This document shows positions 8,213 to 17,362 of a stretch of 64,000 nt of DNA, in pieces. Within the stretch, counting starts at the first letter, position 1, and every line of letters starts with the position of its first letter. The translations under genes were made by a program, and so were the position numbers. Source of the stretch: Bacteroidales bacterium KA00251. Its GTDB lineage: Bacteria > Bacteroidota > Bacteroidia > Bacteroidales > Porphyromonadaceae. The DNA is taken from the NCBI GenBank assembly GCA_001552775.1, contig KQ959264.1:24768-88767 (forward strand), given 5' to 3'. The notes under the pieces were generated by a model. That model was not told where the DNA came from. It did not search any database and worked only from the letters and a program-made list of their open reading frames with translations.

Positions 8213-8722
8213 ATGTACGCAACAAAGCTTTTTGCAAACATTGATGCTCTAAAAGAGAGCGGGGAAGCCCTCCCGAAGGCTCTCCACTTGAGTCCAATCC
8301 CTTCAGACGTAATTAAACTCCACGAAAAGCGACTCGGCATAAATCTGCAATCTGACGAGACGCCTCTTCTGGCAGTCAACAAAAAGATCATAGGCGCCGT
8401 GGGTGGATATGGCTGGTCTGGACTCTTAAATACAAACAAGAACATCTACTACAGACTCCTGAAAAACGCTTTCTTTAGCAGTCTCATCGCTATAGCAAAA
8501 AAAGGATGTATCCCAATGGAGCAAGTCGTCTCTCTGCAAATCGGCAATCATGATGCATGCTTTGGAACAGCTTACGTAGGACACCAGTTTCTAGTAAATG
8601 GCAAGGTACTTGGCTTGCTCAGGATGGGTGGTGGCATTGAGTTTGATGAAAAGCTTATGGATATCCTCAGAAAGCTTTTTGAAGATGGAAACAGCTCCTG
8701 TACGTGGGGCAATAAGAACTAA
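8213..8722 (+). CDS. uncharacterised protein, possibly with a bacterial PH-like domain
   Basis: The 169-residue product has no signal peptide or membrane segment. The middle (residues about 45-135) reads as alternating strands: ETPLLAVNKKIIGAVGGYGW, then SGLLNTNKNIYYRLL, a PMEQVVSLQI strand and a VLGLLRMG strand. That order resembles the small bacterial PH-like domains in which a ligand loop is followed by an ITNKGIYW-like turn. This is pattern recognition only. The ATG follows an A/C-rich leader. The gene is in the accessory stretch, 13 bases before a lipoprotein gene, and may be cotranscribed with it. Confidence 0.6.
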   Translation: MYATKLFANIDALKESGEALPKALHLSPIPSDVIKLHEKRLGINLQSDETPLLAVNKKIIGAVGGYGWSGLLNTNKNIYYRLLKNAFFSSLIAIAKKGCIPMEQVVSLQIGNHDACFGTAYVGHQFLVNGKVLGLLRMGGGIEFDEKLMDILRKLFEDGNSSCTWGNKN

Positions 8723-8735
8723 ACAATATGTCAAT

Positions 8736-9179
8736 ATGAAAAAGAAACTTCTTGTCATACCCTTACTCCTTCTGTCAGCACTTTTTTCAAGTTGCTCAAC
8801 GGATGACCCCACAGAAGACGAATTTGTCATCAATTATGTCAAGCTCCATGCCGCCTACTACGAGATGCTTGGTGGTGAGCTTGTGCTTGCTACTATGGAC
8901 GTAGATGTAGACTACTCCACGTATATTGCAAACGCTATAAATGCGTTTGAGGGGGCAAAAGGTTCTATCAGAGAAGCCTTTTACAATGGTAATGATGTCA
9001 CAAGCGACTATGAAAAAAAGGAGCTGGACGAACTGATTGAAAAAGTAGAGAATGTGAAAACGAATCTCATCATCACAGTAGATAATCGACCTAAACTTTG
9101 TGTGGTAAAAGACATGGAGAGTGATCTCTCCTTTCAAGTCACTTATACGGGTGATACGATGAATATTGAAGAGCTATAA
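8736..9179 (+). CDS. small uncharacterised lipoprotein
   Basis: The true start is taken as the ATG at 8736, because the product then begins MKKKLLVIPLLLLSALFSSC, a clean SPII signal with lipobox Cys at residue 20. The frame extends upstream to 8598 but only as an overlap with the preceding gene. The mature part is about 128 residues, acidic, with a TDDPTEDEF start right after the lipidated Cys and a coiled, charged centre. I do not recognise a family. It is likely anchored to the outer membrane. A perfect 44-base palindrome follows its stop. Confidence 0.7.
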   Translation: MKKKLLVIPLLLLSALFSSCSTDDPTEDEFVINYVKLHAAYYEMLGGELVLATMDVDVDYSTYIANAINAFEGAKGSIREAFYNGNDVTSDYEKKELDELIEKVENVKTNLIITVDNRPKLCVVKDMESDLSFQVTYTGDTMNIEEL

Positions 9180-9186
9180 ATAATGG

Positions 9187-9230
9187 TAGAGTGATGAGTG
9201 AGTAGACAAGTCTACTCACTCATCACTCTA
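9187..9230. terminator. perfect 21-bp hairpin after the lipoprotein gene
   Basis: TAGAGTGATGAGTGAGTAGAC pairs without mismatch to 9210-9230 across a two-base AA spacer. It starts eight bases after the stop codon. There is no T tract on either side, so it may be a factor-assisted terminator, an mRNA-stabilising hairpin or a protein-binding palindrome. Confidence 0.5.
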
Positions 9231-9261
9231 TAGAGACCCAACAAAAGACAGAATCAATACG

Positions 9262-9471
9262 ATGCCACAGATGATCAATCGTGGCAAGTAGCTAATCCGC
9301 GTTAGCCAAAAGACCCTAGAGTACTCCTATAATGCACTAAAAAGTTGGGTAAGTCGCTATAGGACAATGTCTCCTCAAGGCAACTTTGAGGATTTAACGG
9401 ACAACGGAAAAGAGATCCTAGCAACTAGCGAAAAGGGGCCTTTCTACTCAACCAACGAGGAAAGATCTTAG
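9262..9471 (+). pseudogene. decayed coding fragment with an internal stop
   Basis: From an ATG at 9262 the frame reads MPQMINRGK, a TAG at 9289, then about 59 well-composed codons (including TLEYSYNALKSWVSRYRTMS and GNFEDLTDNGKEILATSEKG) to a TAG at 9469. Composition looks like a real protein N terminus, possibly from a phage or mobile element, but I cannot name the family. It points toward the hairpin at 9504. Confidence 0.35.
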
Positions 9472-9503
9472 TTAAAACGGAGTCGCCAACAAAGTATATT
9501 AGT

Positions 9504-9538
9504 AATAGGTCGGGACAATTGGTTTGTTCCGACCTATT
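9504..9538. terminator. terminator hairpin between two decayed fragments
   Basis: The arms AATAGGTCGGGACAA (9504-9518) and TTGTTCCGACCTATT (9524-9538) pair over 15 bp with one G-U pair and a five-base loop. It separates a plus-strand remnant from a minus-strand remnant, as a shared terminator between convergent genes would. Confidence 0.6.
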
Positions 9539-9541
9539 GTC

Positions 9542-9880
9542 TTACTTGTTCTTGCCAATCTTGTGGACTTGGTCTGTAAGCTCGGAGAGTTTGCGCATGT
9601 ACTCTCCAGCCGATTTATCCACCGCGATGCCCCTAAAATGCTCGCCTAATATTCTTGCACGTACAAACTCAAATCTGGATTTTGAGCCTGACTTGTGATA
9701 GAAGTCTAACACCCCAAAATTGCTCTTTCAGATTGGGTGATATGTATGTAGCTCCGCTTGTCGAGTATCTCACACCGATTTTGTGATAAGCTATTGTCTC
9801 GGTACTCTTGGAGTTGCAGTATTCATTCGGGCTTCTTCTGGCGGTTAGTCTACTGCTACAAGTTTGGAGAGGGAAATACA
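9542..9880 (-). pseudogene. decayed coding fragment, frameshifted
   Basis: On the minus strand a frame from 9727 down to a TAA at 9542-9544 encodes about 61 residues that read like a genuine C terminus (FYHKSGSKSRFEFVRARILG, then EHFRGIAVDKSAGEYMRKLS). It has no start codon. The neighbouring frame upstream (to about 9880) also looks coding (TETIAYHKIGVRYSTSGATY), so the gene seems broken by a frameshift near 9730-9750. No family recognised. Confidence 0.35.
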
Positions 9881-10070
9881 ATTGCACTAATAATTAGAGT
9901 TTCTCAAATCGCGATTGTTCAACGCACAGCGAGAAAACCTCATACCTTGGAGATTTTCCACTCCATTCAAAGGGCTGGACAAGTGCATATAGAGCTTGCA
10001 GCCTAGTAACATAAAAAAGTTTATGTGGAGCGAATGCACTAAATTTGTCTTACTTATCGTTATAAAAGAG
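9881..10070. other. porU upstream region
   Basis: Non-coding interval before porU. It carries the -7 box listed separately and otherwise shows no gene. The in-frame TTG at 9996 and ATG at 10023 lie upstream of that box and are not favoured as starts. Confidence 0.4.
10040..10047 (+). promoter_or_regulatory. -7 box (TAAATTTG) upstream of porU
   Basis: TAAATTTG fits TAnnTTTG. A start of transcription near 10054 would leave a short leader before the run of ATG codons at 10071-10082. A GTTT near 10018 could serve as a weak -33 element. Confidence 0.45.
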
Positions 10071-13000
10071 ATGATGATGATGATTGACCCCAACTGGAAA
10101 ACATTGTGGAGAGGAGCTCTAATACATCTGGCTCGACAGCTTATGTATGGTGCATGCCTTATATTCCTTGGGCTCTATGCACTTTTAGCAAGAGCTCCTT
10201 ATTCGTCAGCCTTAGACAGTCCGGCTTTGTATTCCAAAGGCGAAGTCTTGGAGCAAGAGCTTCTAGAAGAGGGGAATTTAGTAAAGATCGCTGTAACAAA
10301 AAGTGGTGTCTACCGTATTAGCTATGACGAATTACGCAAGCTAGGCTTTCAAAAACCTGAGGAGGTAGGCGTCTTTGGATATGGAGGAGCTGCACTTAGC
10401 GAAAGACTTTCCCAAGCTCCCCAAAAGATACTTCCTGCCGTACCAGTCCTTCACGAAGGAGAATCCGTATACTTCTTCGCTTATGGTGCCACATCTGTCT
10501 ACTTCGACAGGTCTCTTCAAAGGCTTAGACATCATCTCAACCCCTACTCTACAGAGGGATTCTATTTCCTTGCAGATGGCTTGCAAAAGAAAGCGATAAA
10601 GCCTGCAACTCCTCCTAGTGTGCCCAACCCTATACAAACCGATACCTATAGTGGTTACTATATCCACGAAAGAGAGCTCTACTCGCTGAAGCAATCTGGA
10701 CGCCTGCTTGTAGGAGAACTGCTGAGCAATGGTGCCTCCCTGCCATTAGAACTAGAAACTTCAAAAAATGTCCTTGAAGGGAAAGAGATTAAGCTCCAAG
10801 TAGGTTATGTGTCGCTTCCTTCCGTACAAGGGAAACTATCTCTTCTTTCAGGAAGCTCTGTGTTACTTGAAGATGAAATATTCCGTCACGAAGAGGAAAC
10901 TCCCGTAAACTATCTCAGAGGAATATACCACCTATGCAATTCGTCTTTCCAAGGAGGTGCTACAGGACATTTTTCGGCCAAGGCTCAATTTACTCCTGCC
11001 AACGAAAAAGCCTATATCGATTTTATCTCTGTAGAGACAGAAAACAAACTTAGCTACAATGAAGGGAAGCAGTTTATCTTTCGCAAGCCAACTAAGACTA
11101 CCGCAGAGGCGATGCAGTTTGTATTTTCTGATTTACCTTCGGACGTAAAGGTGTGGGCAGCCCTTTCTCCGAATGACATTCGTGAGCTATCGCTTTCTGA
11201 TGACAAGAGCTTTGTATACGCCACTACAAAAAAGGATGGAAATCCTATTGAGTTTGTTGCTTTCCGTCCTGGAGACGCCTTTACTCCAAGAATTGTAGGC
11301 AAGACTATTTTTAGAAGAATTAGAGAGCACAAAGGAATACCTGACCTCATTATCATTTCGACTAATGGATTTATTGATGAAGCCAAGCGACTAGGACGCT
11401 TTCACCAAGAAACCGAAGGAAAGAATGTACTCGTGGTAACAGCTGAGGAAGTATATAATGAATTTTCGAGTGGCACCCCAGACGCAACTGCATACAGACT
11501 ACTTGTTAAGTACTTCTATGATCGATGGCGCAGAGAGACAGCATCCACGACTAGCGATCTTTGCCCCATTCACCTTCTGCTTTTTGGCGATGGAGCTGCC
11601 GACAACCGCATGCTAAGTAGTGAATGGCTTCCTCTAAAAAATAGAGGTGTAGAGTTTTTGCTTACCTATGAAAGTGAAAACTCACTCAATGTGAATAGCT
11701 ATGTGGCTGATGACTATTTCGGAATGGTAACCGAAGGCGAAGACGCTCTCCACGATGGAGGAAAAACAGTATCCGTAGGCATAGGTAGATTTACTGTAAG
11801 GACTCCTTTTGAAGCCCACCAAGCTGTGGATAAGTGCATAGCTTATGGAGAAAACAAGCAACTTGGGGATTGGAAACTTAATAGCGTAATTGTAGCAGAC
11901 AACGGAGACAATTATGGACACCTCAGACGTGGTGAATTGCTATCGCAGGTGATTAATGCAAAAATGCCCGAAATGCTCCTTACTAAAGTCTACTTTGATG
12001 CCTTCCCCAAAGAGACAAAAAATGGACTTACGACCTTCCCAGGGGCTAAGAGGAAACTTATGAATGCTCTAGACAAGGGAATGCTTATCTTCAATTATAC
12101 AGGACATGGTAATCCCTATGCTTTGTCGGACGAACAAATCATAAAATTAAGTGATATACAACAATTCGACTATCATCATCTTCCATTGTGGATCACTGCA
12201 ACTTGCGACTTTGCAAACTTTGATCATCCCATCACCTCTGCAGGTGAATCTGCTTTCCTCAATGCTCATAGTGGGGCGATTGCACTAGTTACTACAGCAC
12301 GTGTCGTTTATGATATTTACAACCAACAACTCAATGAGGCTTTTCTTGAAGAGATCTTAAAGCGAAATAAAGAGGGTAAGTGTGCTACATTTGGAGAAGC
12401 CATAAAACGATCAAAGAATAGACTAAGAGTGAGCTCTGATGAAGGAGCCTTAGTCAACAAACTTCACTTCTTCCTGATTGGAGACCCTCTCCTCTCGCTT
12501 AACATACCTAGCCATAGAGCAGTAGTGGAAAGAATAAATGGAAACGAGGTCGGTGGCAAAGCCATTGAGCTACACGCACTCGACAAAGTAACAATTGAAG
12601 GCTCTATACGAACTCCATCCAATGAAATTGAAGGCAATTTTACAGGACATCTATTCGTGACTATCTTTGACAGCGAAACGGAAGTGAGTACCCTTGAAGC
12701 AAATCGTCCTAACCACGCCGACAATGATGCTGTATACAAAGACTACACAGGACTAATCTATGCTGGGCAAGTACCCATAAAAGATGGTTTTTTCTCGTTC
12801 GATTTTATAGTGCCTAAAGACGTAACCTATGAAAAAGGTGCCACTCGTATTAATCTCTATGCCTATGCACAAGAGCGTAAGCTGGAGGCAATGGGCGTAG
12901 ATTTCTCTTCTCGTATCGTTACGGGTGGAAAGAACTCAGAAATTGATACAACTCCTCCAGAGATCCGGCTTTGCTATTTGAGTGACTCTACAAAAAGAGA

Positions 13001-13646
13001 TCATTTTCTCACTGGTCCAACACCTATTTTTTATGCCGAAATCTTTGACAATAGCGGAATAAACCTTTCTTCTGGTGGCTTAGGACACCAAATAACTCTT
13101 GCAATAGACAATCGAAGCGACTATACCTTTGCCCTCAATGAATACTATCAAGCATCATCGCTGGAGCAGGGACTTGGGAAAGTCGTCTACACACTCCCGC
13201 CTCTTGAAGAAGGCGACCACACAGCTCTATTTACAGTATGGGACGTACACAATAATTGTAGCCAAAAAAGCTTTAGCTTTAGAGTACATAAAGATCTCTC
13301 TCCACAGCTGCAGTTATCCAAACTTTACCCTAATCCCGTGGGACGTGGTGCGCCCCTTACAATGGAGATCGTAACCAATGCTCCTGGTGAGCTCTTTAAG
13401 GGATATGTGGAACTCATTGACTTTACGGGTAGGGTTGTGTCACGAAGTAATCACTTTACATTTAAGTCCACTCTAGATACTCCAGCGAGCTACACCTTTA
13501 CACCTAGTACCTCATATGGGAGCTTCCCTGTAGAGGGCTTATACTTACTTCGTTTAGTGGCAACTTCACACAATGGACAACAGGTTTTCACCACACACAA
13601 ATTGGTAATCAAAAACAACAATTCAGGCCCTGCAGCCGTTGAGTAA
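10071..13646 (+). CDS. porU: type IX secretion system sortase PorU (C25 gingipain-like)
   Basis: PorU is the surface sortase that removes the C-terminal domain of type IX cargo and attaches the cargo to A-LPS. The product has a C25 cysteine peptidase core. His679 is in NYTGHGNPYALS and Cys712 in ITATCDFANFD, numbered from the ATG at 10071. The 33-residue His-Cys spacing agrees with my memory of P. gingivalis PorU (Cys690). A hydrophobic segment near residue 20 serves as signal. The C terminus has a T9SS-type domain (LYPNPVGRG, then GLYLLRLVATSHNGQQ). Four ATG codons in a row begin at 10071; the frame extends to a TTG at 9996 but a -7 box lies between. porV follows 77 bases downstream, as in P. 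gingivalis. Confidence 0.94.
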   Translation: MMMMIDPNWKTLWRGALIHLARQLMYGACLIFLGLYALLARAPYSSALDSPALYSKGEVLEQELLEEGNLVKIAVTKSGVYRISYDELRKLGFQKPEEVGVFGYGGAALSERLSQAPQKILPAVPVLHEGESVYFFAYGATSVYFDRSLQRLRHHLNPYSTEGFYFLADGLQKKAIKPATPPSVPNPIQTDTYSGYYIHERELYSLKQSGRLLVGELLSNGASLPLELETSKNVLEGKEIKLQVGYVSLPSVQGKLSLLSGSSVLLEDEIFRHEEETPVNYLRGIYHLCNSSFQGGATGHFSAKAQFTPANEKAYIDFISVETENKLSYNEGKQFIFRKPTKTTAEAMQFVFSDLPSDVKVWAALSPNDIRELSLSDDKSFVYATTKKDGNPIEFVAFRPGDAFTPRIVGKTIFRRIREHKGIPDLIIISTNGFIDEAKRLGRFHQETEGKNVLVVTAEEVYNEFSSGTPDATAYRLLVKYFYDRWRRETASTTSDLCPIHLLLFGDGAADNRMLSSEWLPLKNRGVEFLLTYESENSLNVNSYVADDYFGMVTEGEDALHDGGKTVSVGIGRFTVRTPFEAHQAVDKCIAYGENKQLGDWKLNSVIVADNGDNYGHLRRGELLSQVINAKMPEMLLTKVYFDAFPKETKNGLTTFPGAKRKLMNALDKGMLIFNYTGHGNPYALSDEQIIKLSDIQQFDYHHLPLWITATCDFANFDHPITSAGESAFLNAHSGAIALVTTARVVYDIYNQQLNEAFLEEILKRNKEGKCATFGEAIKRSKNRLRVSSDEGALVNKLHFFLIGDPLLSLNIPSHRAVVERINGNEVGGKAIELHALDKVTIEGSIRTPSNEIEGNFTGHLFVTIFDSETEVSTLEANRPNHADNDAVYKDYTGLIYAGQVPIKDGFFSFDFIVPKDVTYEKGATRINLYAYAQERKLEAMGVDFSSRIVTGGKNSEIDTTPPEIRLCYLSDSTKRDHFLTGPTPIFYAEIFDNSGINLSSGGLGHQITLAIDNRSDYTFALNEYYQASSLEQGLGKVVYTLPPLEEGDHTALFTVWDVHNNCSQKSFSFRVHKDLSPQLQLSKLYPNPVGRGAPLTMEIVTNAPGELFKGYVELIDFTGRVVSRSNHFTFKSTLDTPASYTFTPSTSYGSFPVEGLYLLRLVATSHNGQQVFTTHKLVIKNNNSGPAAVE

Positions 13647-13723
13647 TTAGTGATTTAGATCATGCCATGTTGAGCTTAATTCGCTAAAAAGAACTTACTT
13701 TGCCTTGAAATAGTAAAACGACC

Positions 13724-14914
13724 ATGAGAAAACAGCTTTTATACTGCAAAATCTTTTGTTTAGTTCTAGTAGGGCTACTTTCCCTAAATAACCTTACGGC
13801 TCAAGAGAAAGATGTCGCTACCGATGTGCCACGTTACAACACAGTCTACACCTCCGTTCCCTCTCTGCAGATCTCCCCAAGCGCGAGAGCAGGTGGCATG
13901 GCGGATGTAGGTGCCTCTACGACACCAGATGTCTTTTCGCAGTACTACAACCCCTCTAAATATGCATTTCTTTCTAGCAAAGCTGGAGTTAGTTTTTCTT
14001 ATACACCATGGCTCGCCAAACTAGTCCGCGACATTAAACTAATGGAGCTTGTAGGCTACTACAAAATCGGTCGAGCAGACAACCAAGCAATCAGTGCCTC
14101 TCTTCGCTACTTTTCTATGGGAGGGGTAGAGCAGTTTGACGAGATGTCGCGTTCACTCGGTGAAGCACACCCCAATGAGTTTGCATTTGACATGGGTTAC
14201 TCCATTATGCTCACTCCCGACTATTCCATGGGAGTGACCCTTCGATACATTCGTAGTGATCAAAATCTTGTTTCTGGAGACACTCAAGCAGGGAATGCTT
14301 TTGCAGCTGACATATCGGGTTATCTTACCAAGTTTTTCATGGTAGGTCAAAACGAACCTATGTGGTCTTTTGGATTTAACATAAAGAATATAGGGACTAA
14401 AATCTCCTATGGTGGCAATGCCTCCTCTTTTATTCCTACCCAGCTTCGTCTAGCTACAGGACTTCTCTATCCTTTTGATGACTACAACGCTCTCTCTTTC
14501 AATGTGGAGGTAGACAAGCTACTCGTCCCCACCCCTCCTCTTCCTAACCCCAAAGATCCAGAAAAGTATCAAAAGCAGCGTGAAGCTTATGAAAAAACTT
14601 CCTCTATTGCGGGGATTTTCAAATCCTTTGCCGATGCCCCTGGAGGATTCAAGGAAGAAATGCAGGAAGTAAACCTCGGACTAGGTCTTGAATACAGCTA
14701 CAACAACCGCTTTTTTGTGAGAGCTGGTTACCATTACCAAAGTCCCTACAAGGGAAATCTTCAATTTTTCACTTTAGGAGCAGGCTTTAAGATGAGTGTC
14801 TTTAGTATAGATGCCTCCTACTTAATCTCTTCTGTAGCGAGCAATCCTCTTGACCAGACACTTCGCTTTACCCTAGCATTTGACTTTGATGGTATTCGCT
14901 CTCTTTTGAGATAA
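13724..14914 (+). CDS. porV: type IX secretion outer membrane protein PorV (LptO)
   Basis: PorV is a FadL-like outer membrane barrel that collects cargo from the SprA/Sov translocon and hands it to PorU. The 396-residue product has a signal peptide (residues 1-26, ending LTAQ). The family start follows: VPSLQISPSARAGGMADVGA, then a SQYYNPSKYAFL segment, which line the barrel entrance. The remainder alternates strands with aromatic girdles and ends in a typical terminal strand (LRFTLAFDFDGIRSLLR). It sits directly behind porU and ahead of ispF, an order known from P. gingivalis. Confidence 0.94.
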   Translation: MRKQLLYCKIFCLVLVGLLSLNNLTAQEKDVATDVPRYNTVYTSVPSLQISPSARAGGMADVGASTTPDVFSQYYNPSKYAFLSSKAGVSFSYTPWLAKLVRDIKLMELVGYYKIGRADNQAISASLRYFSMGGVEQFDEMSRSLGEAHPNEFAFDMGYSIMLTPDYSMGVTLRYIRSDQNLVSGDTQAGNAFAADISGYLTKFFMVGQNEPMWSFGFNIKNIGTKISYGGNASSFIPTQLRLATGLLYPFDDYNALSFNVEVDKLLVPTPPLPNPKDPEKYQKQREAYEKTSSIAGIFKSFADAPGGFKEEMQEVNLGLGLEYSYNNRFFVRAGYHYQSPYKGNLQFFTLGAGFKMSVFSIDASYLISSVASNPLDQTLRFTLAFDFDGIRSLLR

Positions 14915-14961
14915 TCGGAGTTTTCTTCATACGATCAAGAGAATTTTAGTGCCCTTTTATT

Positions 14962-15447
14962 ATGGCGAAAATACCCTTTACTACTGGCATTGGTTATGAT
15001 GTTCACCCTCTAGCAGTGGGCCTTACGTGCAGACTCTGTGGGGTAGACTTACCATTTGAAAAAGGCTTTGTGGCTCACTCTGATGGAGATGTGGCTATAC
15101 ATGCTCTCTGTGATGCCCTTCTTGGTGCTGCCGACTTGGGCGATATAGGGCAACTCTTTCCTCCCACTGACGATCGGTACAAGGGGATCAATAGTCTTAT
15201 ACTCTTAAACGAGGTGGTTGACCGACTTCACACTGCGGGCTTTGCCGTGGGAAATGTGGATCTTACCATCCTCGCTGAACGACCTAAAATAAGCCCACAT
15301 ATCCCCGAAATGAAGAGACAGCTTAAAGGCTGTCTTGGTAATGAGGTGCAAATCTCAATAAAAGCAACTACACACGAAAAAATAGGATGCATCGGACGAG
15401 AAGAGGGCATTGCTACCCTTGCCACTTGCCTCCTAATACGTCAATAA
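14962..15447 (+). CDS. ispF: 2-C-methyl-D-erythritol 2,4-cyclodiphosphate synthase
   Basis: Fifth step of the MEP isoprenoid route, cyclising CDP-ME 2-phosphate with release of CMP. The 161-residue length is normal. Metal ligands are in GIGYDVHPL near the N terminus and the HSDGDVAIHALCDALLGA block, followed by GDIGQLFPP. The C-terminal ATTHEKIGCIGREEGI is the family signature. It follows porV by 47 bases and precedes purB by 21, so the three may share a transcript despite unrelated roles. Confidence 0.97.
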   Translation: MAKIPFTTGIGYDVHPLAVGLTCRLCGVDLPFEKGFVAHSDGDVAIHALCDALLGAADLGDIGQLFPPTDDRYKGINSLILLNEVVDRLHTAGFAVGNVDLTILAERPKISPHIPEMKRQLKGCLGNEVQISIKATTHEKIGCIGREEGIATLATCLLIRQ

Positions 15448-15468
15448 AAAAACTTACTTCACACAACT

Positions 15469-16827
15469 ATGCATTCCTCAGCTTTGGATCCGTTACAAGC
15501 ACTACAAGCAATCGGCCCTGTAGATGGTCGCTACGCCAATAAGACAGTCGCCTTACAAAATTACTTCTCTGAAGCAGCACTTATTAAATACCGTTGCCGT
15601 GTAGAGATACTCTATTTCTTGGCAATAAGTAAGGAAGTGGCTCCTCTGAAAGGTAAAGTTTCAGCAAAACAAAAAGAAGACTTATTGTCCCTTATTGACC
15701 AATTTACAATTGAAGATGCTGCTCGAATTAAAGAGATTGAGGCTGTAACTAACCACGATGTCAAAGCGGTAGAATATTTTCTCAAAGAGTCTTTTGACAA
15801 ACTAGGACTTAGTGCTGAAAAGGAGTTTGTACACTTTGGACTTACCTCTCAAGACATCAATAATACAGCCTTTCCTCTTATGCTAAAGGAGGCTCTTGAA
15901 GCTATCTATCTGCCTCAGCTCACGGATCTAATCAATAAACTTTCTGAGCTAGCGGACGAGTGGAAAGAAATACCGATGCTTGCTCGCACACATGGGCAAC
16001 CTGCCTCCCCCACTCGACTTGGCAAAGAGATAGAAGTATTTGTATACCGTCTTTGTGAGCAAAAAAAACTTTTAGAGCAAGTACCTCTTACTGCAAAATT
16101 TGGAGGAGCTACTGGCAATTTCAATGCCCACCACATTGCTTTCCCTTCAATAGACTGGAAGAGCTTTGGTGATCGATTTGTCGAGTCTCTAGGACTTAAA
16201 CGCGAATCTGTAACCACACAGATATCTAATTACGACAATCTCGCTGCTCTTTTTGAAGCCTTCTCCCGTATCCATTCTATTTTAGTAGATATGGCTCGAG
16301 ATGTGTGGATGTATATTTCTCTAGGATACTTCAAGCAAAAGATAAAAGCCAATGAGGTAGGCTCATCGGCCATGCCCCACAAGGTCAATCCAATAGACTT
16401 CGAAAATGCAGAAGGGAACCTTCTTTTATCCAATGCAATTGCGATTTTCTTAGCACAAAAGCTCCCTATTTCTAGACTTCAAAGAGACCTTACTGATAGT
16501 ACTGTATTGCGAAACGAAGGGTTACCTATGGCGTATGCCGTCATCGCCTTTCAGAGTTTGCTTAAGGGACTCAATAAACTAATCCTACATAAAGAGCGTA
16601 TTGAAGAAGATCTTAAAGAAAACTATGAAGTGATTGCAGAAGGGATTCAAACAATCCTCAGAAGAGAGGGCTATCCGAATCCTTACGAAGCACTAAAAGC
16701 CTTCACACGCACAGGTAAAGCAATTGATAAAAACTCCATGAGGGAGTTTGTAGAAGGTCTTGAAGTAAGCGAAACTGTAAAACAAGAACTCCTTGCACTT
16801 TCTCCATTCAACTATCTCGGTATATAA
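15469..16827 (+). CDS. purB: adenylosuccinate lyase
   Basis: Splits SAICAR and adenylosuccinate, releasing fumarate, in purine synthesis. The 452-residue product matches the E. coli-type PurB: QAIGPVDGRYANKT at the start, THGQPASPTRLGKE in the middle, and the fumarase/aspartase signature GSSAMPHKVNPIDFENAEGN around residue 300, which holds the catalytic serine loop. No truncation is visible. Confidence 0.96.
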   Translation: MHSSALDPLQALQAIGPVDGRYANKTVALQNYFSEAALIKYRCRVEILYFLAISKEVAPLKGKVSAKQKEDLLSLIDQFTIEDAARIKEIEAVTNHDVKAVEYFLKESFDKLGLSAEKEFVHFGLTSQDINNTAFPLMLKEALEAIYLPQLTDLINKLSELADEWKEIPMLARTHGQPASPTRLGKEIEVFVYRLCEQKKLLEQVPLTAKFGGATGNFNAHHIAFPSIDWKSFGDRFVESLGLKRESVTTQISNYDNLAALFEAFSRIHSILVDMARDVWMYISLGYFKQKIKANEVGSSAMPHKVNPIDFENAEGNLLLSNAIAIFLAQKLPISRLQRDLTDSTVLRNEGLPMAYAVIAFQSLLKGLNKLILHKERIEEDLKENYEVIAEGIQTILRREGYPNPYEALKAFTRTGKAIDKNSMREFVEGLEVSETVKQELLALSPFNYLGI

Positions 16828-16916
16828 TTTTTCTTTGTCGCCTTTTCCTCCACCTTCTCAAGAGCAAAAAAGCGATAGTGCAAAGTAACAATAGCGATTG
16901 ATTCAAAGAGTTTCAG

Positions 16917-16924
16917 TAACTTTG
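16917..16924 (+). promoter_or_regulatory. promoter of the HU gene (TTG-N16-TAACTTTG)
   Basis: TAACTTTG at 16917-16924 is a full TAnnTTTG match, with TTG at 16898-16900 sixteen bases upstream. This is one of the better promoter matches in the window. The HU start codon is 49 bases downstream. Confidence 0.6.
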
Positions 16925-16972
16925 CATCTCAGATGGATCAAAGAAAATTAGTAACAGAAAGATATAAAAAAT

Positions 16973-17269
16973 ATGACCAAAGCAGACCTCGTTGCTGAGA
17001 TAGTACGCAAAACTGGCCTTGAAAGAGAAGAAGTGGGCCGCGTTGTAGAAGCAGTTATGGATACCATTAAAAGCTCTCTACAGGAAGGAAACCACTATGA
17101 GTTAAGAGGATTTGGTACCTTCCAAGTACGCAAGCGTGCCTCCAAGGTAGCTCGCAACATTGCTAAAAACGAATCAATGGTAATTCCCGAACGACTCGTT
17201 CCAGTTTTCAAACCTTCTAAGAAATTTACTGACCTATTCCTAGAAAACAACAAAAAAAGGAAGAAGTAA
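16973..17269 (+). CDS. HU-family DNA-binding protein
   Basis: Nucleoid protein that bends and compacts DNA as a dimer. The 98-residue product has the HU helix pair (MTKADLVAEIVRKTGL and EVGRVVEAVMDTIKSSL), the GFGTFQVRKRASKVARN arm and a VPVFKPSKKF C-terminal motif. The arm Pro is in VIPERLVPVF. The ATG agrees with the family start. Bacteroidota carry several HU paralogues, and sequence alone does not say which this is. Confidence 0.95.
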   Translation: MTKADLVAEIVRKTGLEREEVGRVVEAVMDTIKSSLQEGNHYELRGFGTFQVRKRASKVARNIAKNESMVIPERLVPVFKPSKKFTDLFLENNKKRKK

Positions 17270-17362
17270 CCTTCTGGCATTATGCCCCATCTACCCCTAA
17301 AAGGTTGAAGAACGAAGATTACCTCCCCCTCAATAAAAACATCAAACATAATTCATATTACT

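Noticed and set aside
8598..8735. Longer reading of the 8736 lipoprotein from 8598
   Set aside because: It would run through the end of the preceding gene; the ATG at 8736 begins a clean SPII signal.
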